NCBI GenBank assembly: GCA_964531385.1 | Contig: CAZHGC010000009.1 | Span: 1 to 64,000, forward strand | DNA from: MGBC114079 sp964531385 | Lineage (GTDB): Bacteria > Bacillota > Clostridia > Lachnospirales > CAG-274 | Direction: 5' to 3' | Length of the DNA stretch: 64,000 nt | Shown here: positions 27,152-34,956 of the stretch, one piece after another | Position numbering within the stretch: the first letter of the stretch is position 1 | How the letters are laid out: each line of letters opens with the position of its first letter | Program-made: the position numbers and the translations under genes | Notes under the pieces: generated by a model | The model's database searches: none | What the model was told of the DNA's origin: nothing | What the model saw: the letters and a program-made list of their open reading frames with translations, nothing else

Positions 27152-28345
27152 TTATTTATCTTGAACAGCAACAACGCCCGGAAGCTCTTTTCCCTCAAGG
27201 AATTCAAGAGAAGCACCGCCACCTGTTGAAATATGGCTCATTTTATCGCCAAATCCAAGAAGATTAACTGCAGCAGCCGAATCACCGCCTCCAATAATTG
27301 TTGTTGCATCAATATCAGCCAAAGCTTTTGCAACAGCAATAGTTCCTTTTGCAAAGTTTTCAAATTCGAAAACGCCCATAGGTCCGTTCCAAACAACTGT
27401 TTTAGCATCTTTCAAAGCATCGGCAAACAATTCTCTTGTTTTCTCACCAATGTCAAATCCTTGCCATTCTGCCTCAATTTTGTTAGAATCAACAGTTTTA
27501 AATTCAGTATCGTTTTTAAATTCCAAGCCAACAACTGTATCAACAGGAATAAGGAATTTAACGCCTTTTTCTTCTGCCTTTTTCATCATTTCTTTTGCAT
27601 ATTCAACTTTATCTTCTTCAAGAAGAGATTGACCAACTTCATATCCTTTTGCTTTCATAAAAGTATATGCCATTCCACCGCCAATAATTAAAGTATCAAC
27701 TTTGTCAAGAAGATTGTTGATAACATTAATTTTGTCAGAAACTTTAGCTCCGCCCAAAATAGCAACAAAAGGTCTTTCAGGGTTGTTAACGGCATTACCG
27801 AGATAATTAATTTCTTTTTCCATAAGGTATCCAACAGCCGATTCCTTAACATATTTTGTAACGCCAACAGTTGAGCAGTGAGCTCTGTGAGAAGAACCAA
27901 ACGCATCGTTAACATAGGCATCTGCAAGGCTTGCAAGCTCTTGGCTAAATTCATCGATATTCTTTGTCTCTTCTTTTCTAAATCTTGTATTTTGAAGTAA
28001 AACAACATCACCGTCATTCATTTCAGCAACAGCCTTTTTAGCATTTTCGCCAACAACTGTATCATCTGCCGCAAAAACAACTTCTTTTCCAAGTTTTTCG
28101 GAAAGTCTCTTTGCAACAGGAGCCAATGAAGCACTCGGTGTAGGTTCTTTTGGTTTTCCAAGATGAGAGCAAAGAATAACTTTTGCACCGTCAGCAACCA
28201 ACTTTTTAATTGTTGGAAGAGCCGCAACAATTCTGTTTTCGTCTGTAATAACGCCTTCTTCATTCAAAGGAACGTTAAAATCGCATCTAACCAAAACTCT
28301 TTTACCTTTAACCTGTAAATCATCAACTGTTTTTTTGTTTAACAT
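27152..28345 (-). CDS. pgk: Phosphoglycerate kinase
   Basis: The 397-residue two-domain kinase makes ATP from 1,3-bisphosphoglycerate. The substrate-binding RCDFNVPL near residue 20, the HLGKP and NTRFRKEE segments, the hinge, and the nucleotide-binding GGGDSAAAV and STGGGASLEFLEG near the end are all present. AAAGGAG lies upstream of the ATG. In many Clostridia gap precedes pgk; here the gene upstream is a Na/phosphate cotransporter, so gap must be elsewhere. A promoter about 190 bases upstream leaves a long untranslated leader. Confidence 0.99.
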   Translation of the reverse strand: MLNKKTVDDLQVKGKRVLVRCDFNVPLNEEGVITDENRIVAALPTIKKLVADGAKVILCSHLGKPKEPTPSASLAPVAKRLSEKLGKEVVFAADDTVVGENAKKAVAEMNDGDVVLLQNTRFRKEETKNIDEFSQELASLADAYVNDAFGSSHRAHCSTVGVTKYVKESAVGYLMEKEINYLGNAVNNPERPFVAILGGAKVSDKINVINNLLDKVDTLIIGGGMAYTFMKAKGYEVGQSLLEEDKVEYAKEMMKKAEEKGVKFLIPVDTVVGLEFKNDTEFKTVDSNKIEAEWQGFDIGEKTRELFADALKDAKTVVWNGPMGVFEFENFAKGTIAVAKALADIDATTIIGGGDSAAAVNLLGFGDKMSHISTGGGASLEFLEGKELPGVVAVQDK

Positions 28346-28532
28346 AAAACCACTTTCTCCTTTCGGCCAATAGATTATTGTAACAACACAATAAATATAA
28401 TATTATAAGAAATCAAAGGAAAAATACATAAACTCAACATTTTCATAATTCCAAAAATTGTTTCCCATAATAAATATTACCGGTGTCCCATTAATTATTT
28501 AATAATTGATATTTCTATCAATCGCTATTTAT

Positions 28533-28561
28533 ATTATAAATTAAAATTTCAACTTTGACAA
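28533..28561 (-). promoter_or_regulatory. Promoter of pgk
   Basis: TTGTCA (28561-28556) and TATAAT (28538-28533) are 17 bases apart on the minus strand, giving a leader of roughly 180 bases before pgk. Confidence 0.7.
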
Positions 28562-28593
28562 TATTATAACATTATTTTTTTACTAAAATTTTA

Positions 28594-30240
28594 TTATTTT
28601 CTGTTCAAAACACCTTGAGCAACGTTCAAAGCGTGGTCAGAAACTCTTTCAAGGTTTGTTAAAGCGTCCAAAAATACAACGCCCGTTGTAGTATCACATT
28701 CAAGCTTTGCAAGACGTTCAATATGTTTTGCACGAAATTCTTTTTCCATATAGTCAATTGTAGCTTCGCCTTTAACAACGTCTTCAGCTTTAACAATATC
28801 TCTGTTTTCAAGCGATTTAACCGCATTTAAAACACATTCTGTAGTTGCCTGACAAATTTCAAGCATTTCATTGTGCCCTCTTTCGGAAAATCTAATTTTC
28901 TCATTAATCATAAATTGAGCAAGTTCAACAATGTTTTCGCTGTGGTCACCAATTCTCTCAATGTCGTTTACAGTGTGGAACAAAGACATAACCGTATTCT
29001 TTTCTTTTTCGTCAATGTTTGTACTGCAAAGCTTAACCATATATTGAGTAATGGCTTTTTGAAGCTTGTCAATATTTTTCTCACGTTTAAGAACTTTTTC
29101 AATTTTGCTCTCGTCTTTGTTAATAAGTGCATCTGTTGAAGCTTTCAAATTGTCATAAGACATATATCCCATTCTGACAATTTCTTTAATACAGTTTTGA
29201 ATTGCAAATATCGGGTTTTCCATAATACGGTCATCAAGATGAATTGGCTCAGACTCATCTTCAACAGGCTTTCCTCTAAGTGCAATTTTTTCTGCCAATT
29301 TAACAAGAACATTACTGAAAGGATACATAAGCACAGTGTTTGCAACATTAAACCCTGTGTGAGCAATACTGATTTCAACAAGCCCAATAGGAGTGTTTCC
29401 AAAATCAGGATTAATAAATTCAAAGAAAATAAATGCCAAAATACTAAAAATAACACTTCCGATAACATTAAACAAAAGATGTATATATGCCGCACCTTTC
29501 GCTGTTTTCGAAGCACCAATACTTGAAAGCAAAGCTGTAACGCAAGTTCCGATATTTTGACCCATTATAATATAAATTGCAGAATTCCAAGTAACAATTC
29601 CCGAAAACGCAAGTGACTGCAAAATGCCGACAGAAGCGGAACTGCTTTGAATAATTGCTGTAACGACAGTACCAACAAGAACACCGAGGATAGGATTTTG
29701 TCCCAATTCTTTAAACAAATCTTTAAAAACATCAGAATTGCTTAACGGTCCAAGACCTGTTGTCATCATATCAATACCAATAAAAAGAACACCAAACCCA
29801 ACAATTATTTCACCAATCTGTTTTGGGGTTGTTTTCTTTGCAAAAATAACCATCGCTGCACCAATAGCAACCGCAATCGGTGCCAATGTTGACGGATTTA
29901 AGTACTCGGCCCATTCAGCACTTGATACAATCCAGCTTGTTGCCGTAGTACCAATGTTTGCACCCATAATAATTCCAACAGCTTGTCTCAATGTCATAAG
30001 GCTTGCATTTACAAACCCAACAACCATAACCGTTGTTGCCGAACTGCTTTGAATAATCGCTGTAACAAATGCACCAATCAAAACTCCCAAAAACTTATTT
30101 TTCGTAAGAATTTCCAAGAGCTGTTTCATTTTGCTTCCCGCAGCTTTCTGCAAACCCGAAGCCATAACGTTCATGCCGTAAAGGAATAATCCCAACCCTC
30201 CGGCAAAAGCAATAAACACACTAAAATAGTCAATCGACAT
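28594..30240 (-). CDS. Na/Pi cotransporter with C-terminal PhoU-like domain
   Basis: The 548-residue protein has two repeated membrane halves of the NptA/PNaS family, each with the QSSSAT or QSSSAS signature (AIIQSSSATTVMVVGF and AIIQSSSASVGILQS), and FLYGMNVMASGLQ near the start. The last 200 residues form helical PhoU-like repeats (VNDIERIGDHSENI and TNLERVSDHALNVA). It should import phosphate with sodium, the PhoU part acting as a regulator. I start at the ATG at 30240, preceded by GGGAGG; 21 upstream codons lack homology. It has its own promoter and is not obviously coupled to pgk. Confidence 0.94.
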   Translation of the reverse strand: MSIDYFSVFIAFAGGLGLFLYGMNVMASGLQKAAGSKMKQLLEILTKNKFLGVLIGAFVTAIIQSSSATTVMVVGFVNASLMTLRQAVGIIMGANIGTTATSWIVSSAEWAEYLNPSTLAPIAVAIGAAMVIFAKKTTPKQIGEIIVGFGVLFIGIDMMTTGLGPLSNSDVFKDLFKELGQNPILGVLVGTVVTAIIQSSSASVGILQSLAFSGIVTWNSAIYIIMGQNIGTCVTALLSSIGASKTAKGAAYIHLLFNVIGSVIFSILAFIFFEFINPDFGNTPIGLVEISIAHTGFNVANTVLMYPFSNVLVKLAEKIALRGKPVEDESEPIHLDDRIMENPIFAIQNCIKEIVRMGYMSYDNLKASTDALINKDESKIEKVLKREKNIDKLQKAITQYMVKLCSTNIDEKEKNTVMSLFHTVNDIERIGDHSENIVELAQFMINEKIRFSERGHNEMLEICQATTECVLNAVKSLENRDIVKAEDVVKGEATIDYMEKEFRAKHIERLAKLECDTTTGVVFLDALTNLERVSDHALNVAQGVLNRK

Positions 30241-30286
30241 CTTGTTTCCTCCCTGTATTAATATATATTTACGGAAATACAATTTT

Positions 30287-30316
30287 ATTTTAACACGTTC
30301 CAAACAGTAAAATCAA
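30287..30316 (-). promoter_or_regulatory. Promoter of the Na/Pi cotransporter gene
   Basis: TTGATT (30316-30311) and TAAAAT (30292-30287) are 18 bases apart on the minus strand, about 47 bases before the start codon. Confidence 0.5.
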
Positions 30317-30479
30317 GTACTATTATGTATTGTTTAATAAATTAAAATAGATTTATGTAATAAAATGTGTTATAATGCTGTTTATACAAAAAAATGATAT
30401 TTAAACACTGTCTCACAATTATAAAATGTGAATACATTGCCTTAAAATATCAAATACATTAAAAATCAGGAGTGATACT

Positions 30480-31274
30480 ATGTTTAAAGCAGATTATCAT
30501 ATTCATACAAATTATTCATCGGACAGCGAAGCCGATATGGAAGATATGGTTCTTTCGGCAATTTCAAAAAATTTAAACGAAATTGCAATAACCGACCACG
30601 TTGATTACCACCCAAGCTATGACCCTCCCCATTACGATGACTTAATTAAAAAATTCAACGTAATAAAAGAAAAATATCATTCAAAAATCAATATGATTTT
30701 GGGAGTTGAAATCGGTCTTGAAAATCAATTATCCGAAACAATAAACAATTTTTTAAACTCATATGAATTTGATTTTATAATCGGCTCATCTCATGGAGTT
30801 TGCCAAAAAGACGTTTACTTCGACAACTTTTTCGAAGATATGGATAAAAAAACGGCATATACATTATACTTTACCGAATTGTTAAAAAATATAAATACTT
30901 TCGATAAATTTTGTGTCTATGGCCATTTGGATTTCATAAGTCGCTATGGTGTATATGAAGACAACACCTTAAAATATGCCGATTACAGCGATATAATCGA
31001 TGAAATATTAAAAGCGTTGGTTGCAAAAAATAAAGGAATTGAAATAAACACGTCCGGCTATAGATATAAGCTTAACCAAACATACCCTCAATACGATATA
31101 TTAAAGCGATATAAAGATTTCGGCGGAGAAATCGTAACAATCGGCTCCGATGCTCATTCTCCCGATTATGTCGCCGACCATTTTGAAGTTGCCAACGAAA
31201 TGCTCAAAAGAAGCGGTTTTAAATATATAACTCGTTTCAAAAATTTAAAACCAATCTTCACACCAATAGATTAA
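30480..31274 (+). CDS. PHP-family histidinol-phosphatase-like phosphoesterase
   Basis: The 264-residue protein begins with the PHP metal motif DYHIHTNYSSD and has ITDHVD, GVEIGLE, SSHG and GSDAHSPD, which together form the trinuclear metal centre. It matches the HisK/HisJ type of histidinol-phosphate phosphatase, removing phosphate in histidine biosynthesis. No other his gene is near, so a different phosphoester substrate is possible. AGGAGTGATACT precedes the ATG. The gene is monocistronic and converges on the minus-strand gene ending at 31347. Confidence 0.85.
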   Translation: MFKADYHIHTNYSSDSEADMEDMVLSAISKNLNEIAITDHVDYHPSYDPPHYDDLIKKFNVIKEKYHSKINMILGVEIGLENQLSETINNFLNSYEFDFIIGSSHGVCQKDVYFDNFFEDMDKKTAYTLYFTELLKNINTFDKFCVYGHLDFISRYGVYEDNTLKYADYSDIIDEILKALVAKNKGIEINTSGYRYKLNQTYPQYDILKRYKDFGGEIVTIGSDAHSPDYVADHFEVANEMLKRSGFKYITRFKNLKPIFTPID

Positions 31275-31281
31275 CTTAAAT

Positions 31282-31338
31282 AAGGCAATACCGCATAATT
31301 AAACGAAAGAACCTCGAAAAATTATACGATATTGCCTT
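31282..31338. terminator. Hairpin between convergent genes
   Basis: AAGGCAATA and TATTGCCTT form the base of a stem between the PHP gene and the convergent ASKHA gene. It lacks a long T run on either strand. Confidence 0.5.
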
Positions 31339-31346
31339 AAAATTTA

Positions 31347-32783
31347 TCACTCAAAATTTAAATTTTTCAAAAACAAATTTTGAAATTCCTCTCTTTCCGC
31401 CAAATTTATATGCTCCGTAATTTCAACAAACTTTTCAAATTCTTTCGATTTACTCAAATGAATTTTTGCAAGTCCGCCAAGAACAGTGTTTCCATATGGA
31501 ATAATTTTTTTATCAAACTCTTTCGGAAAAAGCCCAACTTTCAAAGCATTTTCATCGTTCAAAAAAAAGCCAAACCCTCCGCCAACAAAAACTTTTTCAA
31601 TTTCAAAAGGCATAACACCGGCATAATTCATCAAACACTCAATCCCCGAAATAACAGCACTTTTGGCAAGTTGAAATTGTCGTATATCGTTTTGTTTAAA
31701 AAATATATTCGGAGCTATCTCAATACCTTCTGAAAAAAAATCATCTTTCAAAAGCCCTGTTGAATTAATTATTTTGTTTTCCAAAAGTTCGGCAATCAAA
31801 TCTGTCAAAGCCGAACCGCAAATTCCAATCGGAGGCTTATTCTCAATTGTTTCGTAAAAAAAAGACCCGTTTTCAAAAAATATTTTATTTATCGCTCCCG
31901 CAACACCTCCAACACCGCAGGAAATATTTCCGCCCTCAAAAGCCGGCCCTGCCGCAACAGATGATGCAAATAGCTTTCCGCCCGAATTTAATATTATTTC
32001 CCCGTTCGTTCCAATGTCTATAAAAATACTGTTTTTTTCGTTGTCCATATTCAAAAAATATGCACCCGCAACAATATCCCCGCCAACAAAAGCCCCAATA
32101 CAGGGCAAAACCGTAACATTGCACAAAAACGGAAATGAATTTCCAAAAAAATCTCTCGAACTTTGGCAAAAAGTATCAACGGCATTATTTTCAAACGGAT
32201 AAACCCCCAAAGGTCGACAATCCATACATCGCAAAAAATAAGTCATAACAGTATTTCCCGCAATGTATATGTCATCAACCGAAATTTGTTTTTCATCTGT
32301 CAATAAGCAAATTCCCTTCTCCAAATCGCTTTTAAGCATATTGCACAAATGAGCAAAACCACCTCCGGAGGCTTTGGAAACTCTTGAAAGAACATCTGCC
32401 CCAAAAGCTCTTTGACTGTTTGTGCAAGAAACCGTTTTAATTTCCTTTCCTTTTTCATCAATAAGCTGAAAACATAACGTTGTTGTTCCAACATCGATTA
32501 TTATTGCCGAAGCTTTCCGGCTTTCTGAGCGTTCTTTGTTTAAATAATTCGAAACAGCATTAAAATTTTCCTCTTGAACAACAAACTCAACATCACAAGG
32601 AATTTGGTGTCCGCAAGCAATTCTAAAACCAAAATTTATTTCTTCCTCGGTCAAAAATTTTCTGTCTCGCTCGTTTGGCAAAAGATTTCCGCTCGTTATT
32701 TTTATTTTGCATTTCCCGCAATTGCCGTTTCCTCCGCAAGGCATAGGAATATAAAAATTTTTATCGTTACTATTTTTGTTCAT
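31347..32783 (-). CDS. [2Fe-2S]/ASKHA corrinoid-activation (RACE-like, DUF4445) protein with shortened ferredoxin domain
   Basis: The 478-residue protein has Cys16, Cys22, Cys25 and Cys57 (PCGGNGNCGKCK, IACGHQ), the ligand pattern of a plant-type [2Fe-2S] ferredoxin, followed by an ASKHA ATPase-like domain (DVGTTTLCFQ, DIGTNGEI, FVGGGFGFF). Related proteins (RACE, RamA-like) use ATP to reduce Co(II) corrinoids to Co(I) in methyltransferase systems. The first beta hairpin normally preceding the Cys loop is missing, and the whole is shorter than the roughly 600 residues I expect. The start is supported by AGGAGC eight bases before the ATG, and by the upstream gene ending 12 bases away. No corrinoid protein or methyltransferase is adjacent. 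Confidence 0.83.
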   Translation of the reverse strand: MNKNSNDKNFYIPMPCGGNGNCGKCKIKITSGNLLPNERDRKFLTEEEINFGFRIACGHQIPCDVEFVVQEENFNAVSNYLNKERSESRKASAIIIDVGTTTLCFQLIDEKGKEIKTVSCTNSQRAFGADVLSRVSKASGGGFAHLCNMLKSDLEKGICLLTDEKQISVDDIYIAGNTVMTYFLRCMDCRPLGVYPFENNAVDTFCQSSRDFFGNSFPFLCNVTVLPCIGAFVGGDIVAGAYFLNMDNEKNSIFIDIGTNGEIILNSGGKLFASSVAAGPAFEGGNISCGVGGVAGAINKIFFENGSFFYETIENKPPIGICGSALTDLIAELLENKIINSTGLLKDDFFSEGIEIAPNIFFKQNDIRQFQLAKSAVISGIECLMNYAGVMPFEIEKVFVGGGFGFFLNDENALKVGLFPKEFDKKIIPYGNTVLGGLAKIHLSKSKEFEKFVEITEHINLAEREEFQNLFLKNLNFE

Positions 32784-32795
32784 AATTTTCTGCTC

Positions 32796-33905
32796 CTAAA
32801 ATTTTGTAAACACAAATGCACAAATTTCATTGTCCTTTAAATACAATTCATATGTTTTTCCCTCAATAATATCATCTTTTCCGCCAAGCATAACTTTTTC
32901 ATTTTGAATATAGTATACCCCAAAATCCTCGGCTATGTCAAAAGATTCGTCATCAACACACACCAATTTTTTGCCGTCAAAACTTTTTATTTGCTTTTCT
33001 TTCTTTTCATCGGCAAAATCAACTTTCGAAACTTTTTTGTCAACAAGTTCAACATTTGCAATTTTAATCGAATTTTCCGTTAGAGATGTTGTTTCAAGCT
33101 TTTCATAACTTTTTTCTGCCCCTCCCGAAAACAAAATAAGTTTTTCTTCGTTTTCAACAATATAAGCATTTTTTATTGTCGGATTTGAAGTTATAACATC
33201 AGAAAGTGCAATAACTTCGTTATCTTTTTCCCAAAGGCTTATTTCCATATCGATATACGGTGTCAAATCCGTTCCAAAACACTTCAAAAGCCCCAAATTT
33301 GTAACAGCAAATCCGTTTTTAATATTTTTGTTGTTTTCAGAAGTTCCAAAAGGAATTACCTTTTTTGCTTCAATGTTAAATTTTTCTTTTATATTTTTGT
33401 TTTCAGAAAGATTTTGTAAAGTTTTTATGTATATTTCAGTCCAAAGATTGTAAGAAATCGGTCTGTCTTTCGTATCTTCGCTAATGTTTATTTTTATTTT
33501 TCCGCTTTTATCGATTTGGTCAATTATATATTGGGCTTCAATTACTGATAGATATTCTTCCGGAAAAAATTTCCCGTTATTACCACTCATATATTTTTTT
33601 GTACAAACAAAATTTATATATTTGTCATACCATAAATCCGGAGAAGTATCCTGAAATGTTATTGTCCTTTCAATATCCTCAATTTCTTTTTTTGTTCCAA
33701 AACTCAAAGCTATCATTTTTGCCACAAGTCCACGTTTTATCGGAATATTCTCCCCTATATCCACATTTTTAATAACCTCCCCTTCTTTTGCTTTTTCATC
33801 AAAAAAATTCTCAGCAAATTCCGTTTGACTTTCGGTTAAATAATTGTCTTCCAAACACCCCGTCAAAAAAAACGCAACAGAAATTGCAAGCATAATTTTT
33901 TTCAT
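32796..33905 (-). CDS. Lipoprotein with SLH-like domain
   Basis: The 369-residue product has a lipoprotein signal peptide with lipobox FLTGC (Cys17). Residues about 55-130 resemble an S-layer homology domain: PIKRGLVAKMIALSFG, then FQDTSPDLWYDKYINFVC and GKFFPEEYLSVIEAQYII. The remaining 230 residues are beta-rich and Lys/Glu-rich with no family I recognise. I start at the ATG at 33905, with GAAGGA upstream, since the eleven upstream codons would spoil the signal peptide. It precedes the ASKHA gene by 12 bases, so the two are co-transcribed, although a functional link is not obvious. Confidence 0.72.
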   Translation of the reverse strand: MKKIMLAISVAFFLTGCLEDNYLTESQTEFAENFFDEKAKEGEVIKNVDIGENIPIKRGLVAKMIALSFGTKKEIEDIERTITFQDTSPDLWYDKYINFVCTKKYMSGNNGKFFPEEYLSVIEAQYIIDQIDKSGKIKINISEDTKDRPISYNLWTEIYIKTLQNLSENKNIKEKFNIEAKKVIPFGTSENNKNIKNGFAVTNLGLLKCFGTDLTPYIDMEISLWEKDNEVIALSDVITSNPTIKNAYIVENEEKLILFSGGAEKSYEKLETTSLTENSIKIANVELVDKKVSKVDFADEKKEKQIKSFDGKKLVCVDDESFDIAEDFGVYYIQNEKVMLGGKDDIIEGKTYELYLKDNEICAFVFTKF

Positions 33906-34107
33906 ATATATCCTTCTTTCATTAGTTATTTTTTTCAATTATATGCTTGTACAAAAATATTATTACTCAACTTGCAAAAAACATTTTGGCAAAAACTCGC
34001 CAACTCCATCAAATTATCGGTAAATTTACTCAAAATATATTTTTGAGTTATATAATTGATTTTCAGAATATAAATATAATAATTAAAATTTTTTTGAGGT
34101 GAGACTT

Positions 34108-34755
34108 ATGCCCCTTTTCCCTTGGAATTTCAACAAGTTCAGCCGAAATCAAAACAACGCTTTTTTCCCGAACGGCGAAAATTTTCAATATAACAACTTC
34201 AACGGAGGATATATTCCAACCGGCGTAAATAATTTTCAAAATTACTGCAACGGAAATATTTATTCCGAACCAATCAATTCAAAAAGTGCGGAAATAATAA
34301 AAAGAAATATCGAAGCCGAAAAAGAAAAATTTGCAATTTCAAAAAAGCGAGAATTCAAACTTTCAGAAAAAACAAAACTTTTAATTCAAAATGAAAAAAA
34401 CAGTTTTTTGTTTTATGAATATTTGCGTGGAATTTGTAACAAGGATACAAACAGAAAAATTTTAAAAAAAATTTCCGATGATTGTTTGTTTGCCCAAAAC
34501 GTCTATTCGGATTTTTATAAAAGATTTTCGGGAGAAGACTATACACCAACAAAAAGCAATGTAAACGAAAATATAGATTTTTATAACGGAATTCTTTGGG
34601 CTATTGATGAAGAAAGCAACTCAATTTTTTCAACTTCCGATTTTATTGAAGAATTTGAATTTTATGAACACGAAAAAATAACAATTGTATTAATAAGAAA
34701 AAATGCAAGAATTGGATATTTATGCTATATTCTCCAAACTTGCAAAAAAAATTAA
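34108..34755 (+). CDS. Ferritin-like (rubrerythrin-type) protein with degenerate metal site
   Basis: The 215-residue protein has an Asn/Phe/Gly-rich N-terminus (about 1-65) and then helices reading like a ferritin-like four-helix bundle: NEKNSFLFYEYLRGICNKD, then KKISDDCLFAQNVYSDFYKRF followed by SGEDY. In active family members the second helix reads ExxH; here the positions are Asp and Gln, so di-iron binding is doubtful. Similar clostridial proteins are spore- or stress-associated, but I cannot assign a role. The ATG at 34108 has GAGGTGAG upstream; the GTG at 34099 overlaps that site. It is monocistronic. Confidence 0.6.
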   Translation: MPLFPWNFNKFSRNQNNAFFPNGENFQYNNFNGGYIPTGVNNFQNYCNGNIYSEPINSKSAEIIKRNIEAEKEKFAISKKREFKLSEKTKLLIQNEKNSFLFYEYLRGICNKDTNRKILKKISDDCLFAQNVYSDFYKRFSGEDYTPTKSNVNENIDFYNGILWAIDEESNSIFSTSDFIEEFEFYEHEKITIVLIRKNARIGYLCYILQTCKKN

Positions 34756-34868
34756 TTTTCTTAAAACCCCAAAATTTAAGATTATTTCATAACAAAAAGG
34801 TAAATAATCAAAAAGCCTTTTTCTTCCGTCGTTTTAATAAAATTTAACAAAAAAAATATTCAATTTGT

Positions 34869-34897
34869 TTGCCATATTAAAAAATATTTGGTATTAT
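34869..34897 (+). promoter_or_regulatory. Promoter of glgP
   Basis: TTGCCA (34869-34874) and TATTAT (34892-34897) are 17 bases apart, about 60 bases before the glgP start. Confidence 0.7.
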
Positions 34898-34956
34898 TAT
34901 TTAGGGGATATTTTTATTATTACCTGTCAATTTTATTTAAAAAGGAGAAATGGTAT

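Noticed and set aside
30440..30470. TTGCCT-17-TAAAAT promoter just before the PHP gene
   Set aside because: The -10 would lie about ten bases before the start codon and touch the ribosome binding site, so it cannot serve this gene as a normal promoter.
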